A stretch of DNA of 64,000 bases, taken from assembly GCF_003350205.1 (NCBI RefSeq), contig NZ_QLLC01000013.1, forward strand, positions 39,425 through 103,424. Direction: 5' to 3'. The DNA is from Brevundimonas bullata (GTDB taxonomy: Bacteria > Pseudomonadota > Alphaproteobacteria > Caulobacterales > Caulobacteraceae). A program made the translations under genes and the position numbers. Of the stretch, positions 17,569 through 25,913 are shown in pieces (within the stretch, counting starts at the first letter, position 1; every line of letters starts with the position of its first letter). Under the pieces are notes generated by a model that was not told the origin of the DNA, made no database searches, and worked only from the letters and a program-made list of their open reading frames with translations.

Positions 17569-18659
17569 CCTCGAAACGCTCCAGCTCGGCGCCGCCGCCG
17601 CTCCAGATCGGTGCGGCGGTGGAAGGCCGTCAGGACAGCCGCGTCCTGATCCCGCCGACCACCCGCGCGCCCGAACGGCCGCCTAGCGACCTGATCTGGT
17701 CGCTGGCGGGGGAGAGCATGGGCACCACCTGGTCGGTGCGTCTGGTTCCGCCGCCCCAAACCTCAGATCTCGGCGTGACCCAGGACGCGTTTCAGGCGGT
17801 CATCAAGGAAGAGCTGGCGCGCATCATCGCCCTGTTCAGCCCGTGGACGCCGAGCAGCGAGATCAGCCGGTTCAACACCGCCCCCGCCGGGACGTGGAAG
17901 CTGTCGGACGACTTCTGGAGCCTGTTGAACGCGGCGCTGGATCTGGCCGACGATGTCAACGGCGCGGTCGATCCGACCCTGGGGACGCTGGTCGATCTGT
18001 GGGGGTTCGGTCCGCCGGGGCCGCGCGATCCGCTCAATCCCCTGCCGTCTGCTGAAGAGGTCGAGGCGGCCCTGGCCGTGTCCGGCTGGCAGAAGCTGCG
18101 GCTGAACCGCGACGCGCAGGCGGCGGTGCAGGCGGGGGGGATGAAGCTGGACTTCTCAGGGATAGCCAAGGGTCACGCGGTGGACCGGGTTTCGGCGCGC
18201 CTGACCGAGATGGGCGCGACGTCGCATCTGGTCGAGATCGGCGGCGAGTTGCTGGGGCGCGGGGTCAAGCCGGACGCCCAGCCTTGGTGGGTCGAGATTG
18301 AGGCTGTGCCGGGGTCGCCCGCGCCGCATACGGTGGCGGCTCTGTTCGACATGGCGGTGGCCACATCCGGCGACTGGCGCCGCGCCTTCGTGCATGAGGA
18401 GCGCCTCTATCCGCACACCCTAGACGGCGCGACCGGACGGCCGGTGGACAATGGCCTGGCGCAGGTCACTGTCTTTGACGCCTCGGCCATGCGCGCCGAT
18501 GCGTGGGCCACGGCCCTGACCGTGCTGGGGCCGTTCGACGGGCCGGAGTTCGCCGAGGCGATGCAGATCGCGGCCCACTTCGTCGAGCGGACGCCGCGCG
18601 GCCTGGTCGAGCGGATGACGCCCGCCTTCGCCGCCATGACGGACGAAGAAGAAGCCTGA
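17538..18659 (+). CDS. apbE: FAD:protein FMN transferase (ApbE family)
   Basis: Up to 373 residues. The ApbE core starts at AGESMGTTWSV, followed by VDPTLGTLVDLWGFG, the FAD/Mg site MKLDFSGIAKGHAVDRV, EIGGELLGRG, and the C-terminal ATSGD, HTLDGATGRPV and ADAWATAL. The reaction is covalent transfer of FMN from FAD to a Thr or Ser of a partner protein. There is no signal peptide or lipobox, so it acts in the cytoplasm or the start is misplaced; GTG 17619 is an alternative to GTG 17538, which overlaps the upstream gene by 31 bases. Likely partner: one of the PepSY/flavoprotein products of this operon. Confidence 0.87.
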   Translation: MERRAGSPALTSKRSSSAPPPLQIGAAVEGRQDSRVLIPPTTRAPERPPSDLIWSLAGESMGTTWSVRLVPPPQTSDLGVTQDAFQAVIKEELARIIALFSPWTPSSEISRFNTAPAGTWKLSDDFWSLLNAALDLADDVNGAVDPTLGTLVDLWGFGPPGPRDPLNPLPSAEEVEAALAVSGWQKLRLNRDAQAAVQAGGMKLDFSGIAKGHAVDRVSARLTEMGATSHLVEIGGELLGRGVKPDAQPWWVEIEAVPGSPAPHTVAALFDMAVATSGDWRRAFVHEERLYPHTLDGATGRPVDNGLAQVTVFDASAMRADAWATALTVLGPFDGPEFAEAMQIAAHFVERTPRGLVERMTPAFAAMTDEEEA

Positions 18660-18661
18660 TC

Positions 18662-20035
18662 GTGACCGCCGACCTGTCCCGCTGGTTGTGGACCGGCGTC
18701 GCTTTGATCCTGTGGCTGGGCCTGATCGGCCTGACGGTCTGGCGCGTGCGCGCCGCCGCGAGAAAGGCCGCCGAACAGACGCGACTGCTGGCCGAGGCGG
18801 CCGGCGAGGACGCTGTCCTGATCGCCTTCGCCAGTCAGACCGGGTTCGGCGAGGAACTGGCCTGGATGACGGCGCGAGCGCTGGGCGACGGCGGCGTCGG
18901 CGCGCGGATCGTCGCTTTCAGCGATCTGGATCTGGAAACGCTGAACAGCGCGCGCCGCCTGCTGGTCATCGCCTCGACCACCGGCGAGGGCGATGCGCCC
19001 GACAGCTCGGCCCGCTTCGTACGACAGGTGATGAAGGCGGACGTGGACCTGTCGCACCTGTCCTATGGCCTGCTGGCCTTGGGCGACCGCTCCTATGACG
19101 CCTATTGCAGTTTCGGCCACGCGGTCGGCGACTGGCTGGACCGCAGCGGCGCCCAGACCCTGTTCGACCGGGTCGAGGTGGACAACGGCGACGCGGGCGC
19201 CATCCGCCACTGGCAGCATCAGTTGAACCAGATCACGGGCGCCACCTCAGCCCCCGACTGGACCCCGCCCGCCTATGACCGCTGGCGTCTGGTCGAGCGG
19301 CGCCTGCTCAACGCGGGCAGCCCCGGCGGTGAGGCCTGGCATCTGGCGTTCGCGCCCATCGACCATACGCCTGACTGGGCGGCGGGCGACATCGCCGAGG
19401 TCGGTCTGCCCGTCCGCGACGGCGAGCAGCCGGCCAGCCGTGAATATTCGGTCGCCTCCCTGCCCTCGGACGGGCGGGTCGAGTTCTGCATCCGCCTGAT
19501 GACGCGGCCCGACGGGACGCCGGGTCTGGCTTCAGGCTGGCTGACGCAGGACGTGCAGATCGGCGACGAGATCGCCATGCGGGTGCGGGCCAACCGCGGC
19601 TTCCACGCGCCGCCGCCGGAAGCCCCCATCATCCTGATCGGCAACGGCACCGGGATCGCGGGGCTGCGCGGGCATTTGAAGGCGCGGGCGCAGTTCGCGA
19701 AGACCAGCGGGGCGTGGCTGCTGTTCGGCGAACGGACGCGGGCGCACGACGCCCTCTATGACGCGGACCTGCAAGGGTGGCTGGCCTCGGGGGTTCTGAC
19801 CCGTCTGGACCGCGCCTTCTCGCGCGACGGGGGCGAGCATCGCTACGTCCAGTCGCTGGTGGCGGAACACGCCCGGCCGATGGCCGACTGGGTCGATCGC
19901 GGGGCCTATGTCTATGTCTGCGGCAGTCTGGAAGGCATGTCGAAGGGCGTGCATGCGGCGCTGGAAGCGGCGCTGGGCGAGGAGCGGCTGATGCGGCTGA
20001 CGGAAGCCGGGCGGTACAGGCGCGACGTTTACTAA
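18662..20035 (+). CDS. membrane-anchored flavodoxin/ferredoxin-reductase fusion
   Basis: 457 residues from GTG 18662, two bases after the apbE stop. One N-terminal helix (about 10-28), a flavodoxin domain (ASQTGFGEELA, STTGEGDAPDS, ALGDRSYDAYC), then a CysJ-type reductase domain with FAD site REYSVAS, NADPH site GNGTGIAGLRG, the LLFGERT segment and C-terminal YVCGSLEGMSKGVHAAL, ending Y. It resembles the alpha subunit of sulfite reductase, but in this operon it more likely passes electrons from NADPH to a membrane partner for iron reduction. The anchor and context make a true CysJ role unlikely. Confidence 0.85.
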   Translation: MTADLSRWLWTGVALILWLGLIGLTVWRVRAAARKAAEQTRLLAEAAGEDAVLIAFASQTGFGEELAWMTARALGDGGVGARIVAFSDLDLETLNSARRLLVIASTTGEGDAPDSSARFVRQVMKADVDLSHLSYGLLALGDRSYDAYCSFGHAVGDWLDRSGAQTLFDRVEVDNGDAGAIRHWQHQLNQITGATSAPDWTPPAYDRWRLVERRLLNAGSPGGEAWHLAFAPIDHTPDWAAGDIAEVGLPVRDGEQPASREYSVASLPSDGRVEFCIRLMTRPDGTPGLASGWLTQDVQIGDEIAMRVRANRGFHAPPPEAPIILIGNGTGIAGLRGHLKARAQFAKTSGAWLLFGERTRAHDALYDADLQGWLASGVLTRLDRAFSRDGGEHRYVQSLVAEHARPMADWVDRGAYVYVCGSLEGMSKGVHAALEAALGEERLMRLTEAGRYRRDVY

Positions 20036-20043
20036 GGCCTCTG

Positions 20044-20198
20044 CTTTCCTCCCCATTTCATGGGGAGGTGGCGCGACGCAAAGCGTCGTGACGGAGGGGG
20101 CGACGCCGCCCTTTCCGAATGGACGCTCATAATCAGGGCGACAGCGTCGCCCCCTCCACCGCTACGCGGTCCCCCTCCCCATGAAATGGGGAGGAAAG
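20044..20198. repeat. dispersed intergenic inverted-repeat element, family A, copy 2
   Basis: It starts CTTTCCTCCCCATTTCATGG and ends with the mirrored CATGAAATGGGGAGGAAAG. Inside are GTCGTGACGGAGGGGGCGAC and GTCGCCCCCTCCACCGC. It is the most symmetric copy in the window and fills the gap between the convergent reductase and PiuC-like genes. Confidence 0.85.
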
Positions 20199-20205
20199 AT
20201 GGGCG

Positions 20206-20883
20206 TCATACCTCCGACCAGCGGCGCAGCAGGTTGTGATAGAGGCCGGTCAGTTCGATGACGGCCTGATCCTTTGGCCCCTTGTCGAGGTTGACCCTCT
20301 GGGTGGCCACGTCGAGGCGGAACAGGCTTTCACGGTCGGCGTCGTCGCGGACCAGGCTTTGCAGCCACATGAAACTGGAGACGCGGGCGCCGCGCGTGAC
20401 AGGGGTGACGCGGTGCAGGCTCTTGGACGGATAGAGGACCAGGTCGCCGGCGGGCAGCTTGACCGACTGCGCGCCGTACAGTTCCTCGATGATCAGTTCG
20501 CCGCCGTCGTAGTCCTCGGGCTCGGACAGGAAGAGGGTGGCCGAGAGGTCGCTGCGGATGCGCAGATCGCCTCTCTGACGGATGGCGTTGTCGACGTGGA
20601 GGCCGAACTCGCCGCCGCCCTCGTAGCGATTGAACAGGGGCGGAAAGATCGTGTGCGGCAGGGCCGCCGAGACGAACATGGGGTTGGCGTTCAGGGCCTG
20701 GACGATCAGGGCGGAGACCTCGCGCGCCGACGCGCTGTCCTCGGGCAGTTGCTGGTTCTTCTTGGCCGTCGCGGACTGGTGGCCCGAGGTCATGTTGCCG
20801 TCGGCCCAGGGACCGGCGTCCAGGGTCCGGCGCAGGGCCGCGACCTCGGCCTTGGTGAAGACGTCGGGGATGTGCAGCAGCAT
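20206..20883 (-). CDS. piuC: PKHD-type Fe(II)/2-oxoglutarate hydroxylase (PiuC-like)
   Basis: 225 residues, family length about 226. Start ATG 20881-20883 with GAGG upstream. The segment [18 protein letters not shown] is characteristic of the PKHD/PiuC family. Metal ligands are the His and Asp in FGLHVDNAI and the His in [11 protein letters not shown]; 2-oxoglutarate is bound by the Arg in RGARVSSF. PiuC-type genes sit beside TonB siderophore receptors and are iron-regulated; the substrate is not established. It lies 80 bases downstream of the TonB receptor on the same strand. Confidence 0.93.
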   Translation of the reverse strand: MLLHIPDVFTKAEVAALRRTLDAGPWADGNMTSGHQSATAKKNQQLPEDSASAREVSALIVQALNANPMFVSAALPHTIFPPLFNRYEGGGEFGLHVDNAIRQRGDLRIRSDLSATLFLSEPEDYDGGELIIEELYGAQSVKLPAGDLVLYPSKSLHRVTPVTRGARVSSFMWLQSLVRDDADRESLFRLDVATQRVNLDKGPKDQAVIELTGLYHNLLRRWSEV

Positions 20884-20963
20884 GGGAGCCTCGATCAAAT
20901 GCGCATCGGCCCCGCCGCTCAATGGAACGACGGGGCCGACAGAATGGCGCGAAACGCCGTCTC

Positions 20964-23240
20964 TTAGTAGCGCAGGTTCAGCGTCAGGATGGCCGAACGG
21001 GCCGGGGCCACGTCGGCGTGGTGAACGCCGTTGGTGCGGCTGATGTATTCCTCGTCGCCCGCGTTCTGGACGTTCAACTGCAGCGAGGCGCGGTCGTTGA
21101 TGTCGTAGGCGGCGAACAGGTCCACGCGGGTGTAGGCCGGGGCGTAGATGCGGTTGCCGCCGCCGCCGGCGCCGCCCTGATTGCCGCCGAACGACTTGGA
21201 CACATAATAGACGCCGCCGCCCAGGCTGAGCTGGGGCAGGAGCCGGTAGGTGGTGAACAGGCTGGCGCTGTGCTCGGGCGTATTGGCCAGGGCCTCGCCG
21301 ACGTTGACGTTGTTGTAGGCGCCCTTGGTCAGCTCGGAATCCATCCAGGTGTAGCCGCCGAAGACCTGCCACTTGTCGGTGACATTGCCCGAGACGCCCA
21401 GTTCGAGGCCTTGAACCTCGGCCTCGCCGGCCTGCTCATAGACGCCTGCGGACACCTGGATCTGAGCGTTCTTGCGCACGGTCTTGAACAGGGCGCCGCT
21501 GAGGGCCAGGCGGTCGTTGAACAGGTTGGCCTTGGCGCCGATCTCGAAGCTCTCGGTCTCCTCCGGGTCCAGCAGTTCTGTCGCCAGATTGCCCGTGCCC
21601 AGGCCGTTGCCGTTGTTCTGGTCGCCGGCCGAGATGGTCGGCGGCGTCGAGGAGGTGGCCCAGGAGGCGTAGAGGCTGCTGTTGGCCGTCGGCTTGTAGA
21701 CCAGCCCGACCTGATAGTTGACGAAGTCCCAGTCGCCGCTGCGCGGGGTCAGCTTGGCGGGCGCGCCCACCCAGTCCGCGCCCTCGACCGAATAGTCGTC
21801 CCAGCGCAGGCCGAGGTTCAGAATCCACTTTTCGCCGAACGCCATGGAGTCGAAGGCGTAGAGACCCAGGGTGTCGGTCGTGTTGTAGCTGACATTGCCG
21901 CGCGTGACTGTGCCGGTCCAGGGGTCGTTCGGATTGGGGGCATAGACCGGGGTGCAGTCGAGGCCCGTCAAGGGCGCCGGGCAGGCCGTGCCGGTCAGGG
22001 TGGTGACGGTATAGCCGGCGTTGCGGTTCTTCTCACGCGACAGCTCCAGACCCAGGTCGAAGTTGTGCTTGATCGCGCCGGTCAGGAAGGAGCCGTGCAG
22101 GTCGGTGACGTTGGCCAGGGTCTCGGTCGGGTTCCAGCGCGACTTCAGGCCCCGTTTCATCCACCAGACGCCGTTGATGTTCTGCGCCGCGCCGCCGTCG
22201 CCGGGGTTGGTGACGATGTAGTCGTTCAGCGTCTGCGAATAGCGGGTGACGTTGCGCAGGGCGAGCGTGTCGCTGAAACGGTGCTCGACATCCAGGGTCA
22301 GGGTGTCGACCGTGTTGTTCAGATAGTCGCGCGCCTTCAGCCCGTAGAAGCTGTCGTAGGGCACGTCGAGGACGCCCGAGGCGTCGGGGCGCGGGGCATT
22401 GGCGCCGCCCAGCTTGGTGTAGAGCGGGATGCCGTAGTCAGGCATCTGATTGCTGTCGAGGTGGTAGTAGCTGGCGGTGATCGTGGTCGGCGTGCCGAGG
22501 CCCGCCGCGACCGAGGCGGCCACGCCCCACTTGTCGAAGTCGACGGCGTTGCGGCCGGCGACGTCGCCCTGGGACGCCATGACGTTCAGGCGCATGGCGG
22601 CGGTGGGGCTGACCTGCCAGTTGGCGTCCACCGTGCCGCGCGCATAGGAATCCGTGCCGACGCCGGCCGAGCCGTGGACGAAGTTCTGCAGGCGCGGAGC
22701 CTTGGAGCCCAGGTTGATGCTGCCGCCGCCCGAGCCGCGCCCCGAATAGACCGAGTCCGGCCCCTTGATGACCTCGACCTGCTCCAGGTTGAAGACCTCG
22801 CGCTGCTGGCCGCCGGTGTCGCGAATGCCGTCGACGAAGATGTTGTTGCCCGAGGCCTGGCCGCGAATGAAGGGCCGGTCGGCCAGCGGCTGCCCGCCTT
22901 CACCGGCGCCGAAGGTGATGCCCGGCGAGGTGCGAAGAATGTCTTGCAGCGAGGTGGCGGCGGTCTGTTCGATGATCTGTTGCGGGATCACCGTGACCGC
23001 GCGCGGCGTGTCGACCAGGGGGGCGACGAAGGTCGGGTCCTTGGGCTCGCGCTTGATGCGCTGGCCGTGCACGTCGACGGCGCTCAGGGTCGTGGCGTCT
23101 TGCGTGATGTCCGTGGCGTCGTTCGGGGCGGCGGCTACCGGGGCGTCGTTCGCCGCCAGAACGGGCGAGGCGCACAGCATGCCGGCGGCGCTGGAAGCGA
23201 ACAGGAGCGCCTTGAGGGCGGAGGAACGAGCGTCGGACAT
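20964..23240 (-). CDS. TonB-dependent siderophore receptor (Fiu-like)
   Basis: 758 residues. The signal peptide ends near PVLA. The plug domain has [36 protein letters not shown] and [23 protein letters not shown]; a 22-strand barrel region follows, ending LTLNLRY. The TonB box is probably in TLSAVDVHG (about 52-60). Plug details resemble the catecholate receptor Fiu, usually paired with PiuC as here. A Fur-type box lies 75 bases upstream. It imports a ferric siderophore; which one cannot be read from the sequence. Confidence 0.92.
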   Translation of the reverse strand: MSDARSSALKALLFASSAAGMLCASPVLAANDAPVAAAPNDATDITQDATTLSAVDVHGQRIKREPKDPTFVAPLVDTPRAVTVIPQQIIEQTAATSLQDILRTSPGITFGAGEGGQPLADRPFIRGQASGNNIFVDGIRDTGGQQREVFNLEQVEVIKGPDSVYSGRGSGGGSINLGSKAPRLQNFVHGSAGVGTDSYARGTVDANWQVSPTAAMRLNVMASQGDVAGRNAVDFDKWGVAASVAAGLGTPTTITASYYHLDSNQMPDYGIPLYTKLGGANAPRPDASGVLDVPYDSFYGLKARDYLNNTVDTLTLDVEHRFSDTLALRNVTRYSQTLNDYIVTNPGDGGAAQNINGVWWMKRGLKSRWNPTETLANVTDLHGSFLTGAIKHNFDLGLELSREKNRNAGYTVTTLTGTACPAPLTGLDCTPVYAPNPNDPWTGTVTRGNVSYNTTDTLGLYAFDSMAFGEKWILNLGLRWDDYSVEGADWVGAPAKLTPRSGDWDFVNYQVGLVYKPTANSSLYASWATSSTPPTISAGDQNNGNGLGTGNLATELLDPEETESFEIGAKANLFNDRLALSGALFKTVRKNAQIQVSAGVYEQAGEAEVQGLELGVSGNVTDKWQVFGGYTWMDSELTKGAYNNVNVGEALANTPEHSASLFTTYRLLPQLSLGGGVYYVSKSFGGNQGGAGGGGNRIYAPAYTRVDLFAAYDINDRASLQLNVQNAGDEEYISRTNGVHHADVAPARSAILTLNLRY

Positions 23241-23314
23241 GGGGGAGGAACCAGTCGGTTAGTTTTGAGACCGGCTCGCAATATCACCTTTTCCGCCTGC
23301 GACAATCTGACTCC

Positions 23315-23329
23315 TGCGACTAAATCGCA
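23315..23329. promoter_or_regulatory. Fur-type operator upstream of the TonB receptor
   Basis: TGCGACTAAATCGCA has perfect five-base arms TGCGA / TCGCA. It overlaps a second palindrome, CGCAATTGCG (23326-23335), so two Fur dimers could bind. It lies in the divergent region between the TonB receptor and the FAD reductase gene end. Confidence 0.55.
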
Positions 23330-23369
23330 ATTGCGGCAGGGATGTCACACCGTCGTCACGACGGCGCCC

Positions 23370-24581
23370 TCAGCCCGGTTTCGCCACCGCCTTGATCGAG
23401 ATCGCGGGGTCGGCCAGCAAGGCCGCATCCACCGGCGTCGCCTTGCCGATCAGCAGGCGCCCGCCCATGAATTCGGCGGGCGCATTGACCGCCTCGACGC
23501 AGACGATGCGGTCGCCGTTCAGGTGGAAGACGGCGAAACCGCCCGTCGCCGGATCGCCGCGCACCACCTGACGGTCGGCGTCGAAGGGCAGGCCGGCGAT
23601 CTGAAGCTTGACGTCGTATTGGTCGGACCAGAACCACGGCACCTCGGGCGCGGGCGCCGCGCGGCCGACGATGGCGGCGGCGGCCTGCTTGGCTTGCTCC
23701 AGGGCGTTGGGCACGCTTTCCAGACGGTGCATCCGCCCGCCGTGGACCGGGATGGGCCGATGGGTCACGTCGCCGATGGCGTAGATGGCGGGGTCGCTGG
23801 TGCGGGCGGTCTCGTCCACCACCACGCCGTTTTCGCACGCCAGACCGGCAGTCCGCGCCAGAGCCTCGCGCGCCAGGGCCCCGACGCCGACCAGGATGGC
23901 GTCGGCGGCGATCAGGCCGCCGTCCGCGAGCCGCACGCCGCCGTCCTCGAAGCCCGCAACCTCGGCGCCCGTCAGGATCTCGACCCCGTGACGGCGATGC
24001 AGGTCGGTGAAGAAGGCCGACAGGGTCTGCGACGCCACGCGGGCCAGCACCCGGTCCATGCGCTCGATCACAACGGCTTCCGCGCCCAGAGCGCGGGCCG
24101 AAGCCGCCGCCTCCAGCCCCACATAGCCGCCGCCGACGACGGCCAGACGCTGGCCGGGAGACAGGGCGGATTTGAGCCGCTCGGCGTCGTCGAGCGTGCG
24201 CAGCTCCAGAAGCCCGGGGCGGTCGGCGCCGGGGATGGCCAGCTTGCGCGCCATCGAGCCGGTGGCGAGGATCAGCACGTCGTAGGCCTCGACCGCGCCG
24301 TCAGCGAAGGTCACGGTCCTGGCCGCCGCGTCGATGGCGGTCGCGGTGACGCCGGTGCGCAGGTCGATCTTCTGTTCGGCGTAGAAGCTCTCGGGGCGCA
24401 GCAGCAGGTCCTCCAGACCCGCCTCCCCCTTCAGCCAGGCCTTGGACAGGGGCGGTCGCTGATAGGGCGCCGCCGCCTCCTCGCCCGCCAGGACGATCTC
24501 GCCCTCGAAGCCATATTGTCTCAGCAGCGCCGCCGCCGAGCCCCCCGCGTGTCCCGCGCCGATAATCAGAACCTTGGTCAT
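23370..24581 (-). CDS. FAD-dependent ferredoxin/rubredoxin-type reductase
   Basis: 403 residues from ATG 24579-24581, placed directly before the FAD-binding IIGAGHAGGSAA. Further motifs are YQRPPLSK, ILATGSMAR, the NAD(P)H site VGGGYVGLEAAASA and the second FAD site YAIGDV, with a C-terminal reductase domain (VPWFWSDQYDVKLQIAG). This is the putidaredoxin/terpredoxin reductase type that passes electrons from NADH to a [2Fe-2S] ferredoxin, for example for a dioxygenase or P450. No ferredoxin or oxygenase is beside it, so the partner is unknown. Confidence 0.88.
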   Translation of the reverse strand: MTKVLIIGAGHAGGSAAALLRQYGFEGEIVLAGEEAAAPYQRPPLSKAWLKGEAGLEDLLLRPESFYAEQKIDLRTGVTATAIDAAARTVTFADGAVEAYDVLILATGSMARKLAIPGADRPGLLELRTLDDAERLKSALSPGQRLAVVGGGYVGLEAAASARALGAEAVVIERMDRVLARVASQTLSAFFTDLHRRHGVEILTGAEVAGFEDGGVRLADGGLIAADAILVGVGALAREALARTAGLACENGVVVDETARTSDPAIYAIGDVTHRPIPVHGGRMHRLESVPNALEQAKQAAAAIVGRAAPAPEVPWFWSDQYDVKLQIAGLPFDADRQVVRGDPATGGFAVFHLNGDRIVCVEAVNAPAEFMGGRLLIGKATPVDAALLADPAISIKAVAKPG

Positions 24582-24608
24582 GGGGGACAGATAGAGTGGC
24601 GAGGGGCG

Positions 24609-24689
24609 AGTGGCGAGTGTTGAGCTTAGGCTTTCCTCTCCACGCCAGTGGGGAGGAAAACCTAGCCTCGTCACGCCTCACTCGCCACT
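24609..24689. repeat. nested inverted repeat containing short family A repeat
   Basis: The outer perfect arms are AGTGGCGAGTG (24609-24619) and CACTCGCCACT (24679-24689). The core at 24631-24660 is a short family A unit (CTTTCCTC to GAGGAAAA). It lies between divergent genes just before the promoter of the TrpR-family gene. It may be a repeat remnant or a structured DNA/RNA site. Confidence 0.6.
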
Positions 24690-24694
24690 TCCTA

Positions 24695-24727
24695 TTGACC
24701 GTTCCATTGTTACAGCATAATGGAACG
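24695..24727 (+). promoter_or_regulatory. putative promoter and operator of the TrpR-family/his operon
   Basis: TTGACC (24695-24700) can serve as -35, with CATAAT (24716-24721) or TAATGG (24718-24723) as -10. The perfect 9-base inverted repeat CGTTCCATT (24700-24708) / AATGGAACG (24719-24727) lies exactly between and over these elements, as expected for a repressor operator. Transcription would start near 24729-24732, on or just before ATG 24732, so the first gene may be leaderless. Confidence 0.5.
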
Positions 24728-24731
24728 CACC

Positions 24732-25022
24732 ATGAGCACCGACGCCCCCAAGATCGCCCTGCTGGACGCACTGCTTTCGCTGCAGACGCGGGCGGAGGCC
24801 GACGCCTTTCTGTCCGACCTGTGCACGCCCGCCGAGCTGCGCGCCTTTGCCGAGCGGTGGCAGGTGGCGCGGCTGCTGGACGGCGGGGACAAGACCTATC
24901 GCGAGATCGCGGTGGAGGCCTCGGCCAGCCCGACCACCGTGGTGCGCGTCGCCCGCTCCCTCAAAGACATGCCGCACCAGGGTTATCGCCTGGTGCTGGA
25001 CCGCCTGAATCAGAAAGCCTGA
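24732..25022 (+). CDS. TrpR/YerC-YecD family DNA-binding protein
   Basis: 96 residues from ATG 24732; an ATG 12 bases upstream lies inside the operator and is less likely. It shows the family pattern FLSDLCTPAELRAFAERWQVARLL, then the helix-turn-helix TYREIAVEASASPTTVVRVARSL and a C-terminal GYRLVLDRL. TrpR-family repressors bind short palindromes. It lies 9 bases before hisG, so it is a likely regulator of the his operon and of itself. The ligand is unknown; histidine is a natural guess. As I recall, a similar gene precedes hisG in Xanthomonas. Confidence 0.83.
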   Translation: MSTDAPKIALLDALLSLQTRAEADAFLSDLCTPAELRAFAERWQVARLLDGGDKTYREIAVEASASPTTVVRVARSLKDMPHQGYRLVLDRLNQKA

Positions 25023-25031
25023 GTTGAGATC

Positions 25032-25913
25032 ATGAGCACCGTGCAGGGGCGGCTTCGCATCGCCGTCCAGAAATCCGGCCGTCTGGCCGAACGCAGCCTG
25101 GACCTGGTCCGCGACGCTGGCTTGCGCGTCGTCAAGGGCAACAACGACCTGCTGTACCGCATCGAGAACTATCCGATCGATCTGCTGCGCGTGCGCGACG
25201 ACGACATCCCGACCTTCGTGGCGGACGGGGTCTGCGACCTGGGGATCGTCGGCGAGAACGTGCTGGAAGAGGTCCGAAACGGCGGGCCGAACGCCGAGGT
25301 GGTCATGCCCCTGGGCTTTGGTCGCTGCACGCTGAAGATCGCCGTGCCGCCGACGCTGGACTACGCCGGTCCGGCCTCGCTGGAGGGCCTGCGCATCGCC
25401 ACCTCCTATCCCAAGATCCTGCGTCGTTTTCTGGATGAGAACGGCGTGGGCGCCGACATCGTCACCATGCGCGGGGCGGTCGAGGTGGCCCCGCGGCTGA
25501 AGCTGGCCTCGGCCATCTGCGATCTGGTCTCGACCGGCGCGACGCTGGAGGCCAACGGCCTGATGGCCAAGGAGACCGTGCTGGACAGCCAGGCGGTGCT
25601 GATCAAGGCGCCGACCGCGCCCGAGGCGGGCCTGCAACACCTGCTGGACAGCATCATCGAACGGATGGCCGGCGTGGTGTCGTCGCAAGGGGCCAAGTAC
25701 GTCATGCTGAACGCGCCGCGCTCGGCTCTGGATCAGATCACCGCCATCCTGCCCGGCGCTGGGTCGCCCACTGTCATGCCCCTGTCGGGCCGCGACGACG
25801 CCGTGGCCGTTCACGCCGTCTGTCAGGAGGCCGTCTTCTGGGAGACGCTGGAGAAGCTGAAGGCGGCGGGGGCCTCGGCCATCCTGGTCCTGCCGATCGA
25901 GAAGATGATGTGA
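25032..25913 (+). CDS. hisG: ATP phosphoribosyltransferase, long form
   Basis: 293 residues: the long, self-regulated HisG form, which needs no HisZ. It catalyses the first step of histidine synthesis, ATP plus PRPP to phosphoribosyl-ATP, and is feedback-inhibited by histidine. It shows RLRIAVQKSGRL, PIDLLRVRDDDIP, DLGIVGENVLEE, the PRPP loop DLVSTGATLEANGL and a C-terminal ACT-like regulatory domain ending ILVLPIEKMM. These segments read much like the E. coli enzyme, which is notable for an alphaproteobacterium. Its stop overlaps the hisD start (TGATG). Confidence 0.95.
   Translation: MSTVQGRLRIAVQKSGRLAERSLDLVRDAGLRVVKGNNDLLYRIENYPIDLLRVRDDDIPTFVADGVCDLGIVGENVLEEVRNGGPNAEVVMPLGFGRCTLKIAVPPTLDYAGPASLEGLRIATSYPKILRRFLDENGVGADIVTMRGAVEVAPRLKLASAICDLVSTGATLEANGLMAKETVLDSQAVLIKAPTAPEAGLQHLLDSIIERMAGVVSSQGAKYVMLNAPRSALDQITAILPGAGSPTVMPLSGRDDAVAVHAVCQEAVFWETLEKLKAAGASAILVLPIEKMM

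Noticed and set aside
18662..20035. Sulfite reductase alpha subunit (cysJ)
   Set aside because: The domain order is similar, but there is an N-terminal membrane anchor, no cysI or cysH nearby, and the operon is linked to iron and ApbE genes.
20922..24623. 1233-codon plus-strand open frame
   Set aside because: It runs antisense through the TonB receptor and the FAD reductase. Low-complexity composition with no recognisable domain; a GC-rich shadow.
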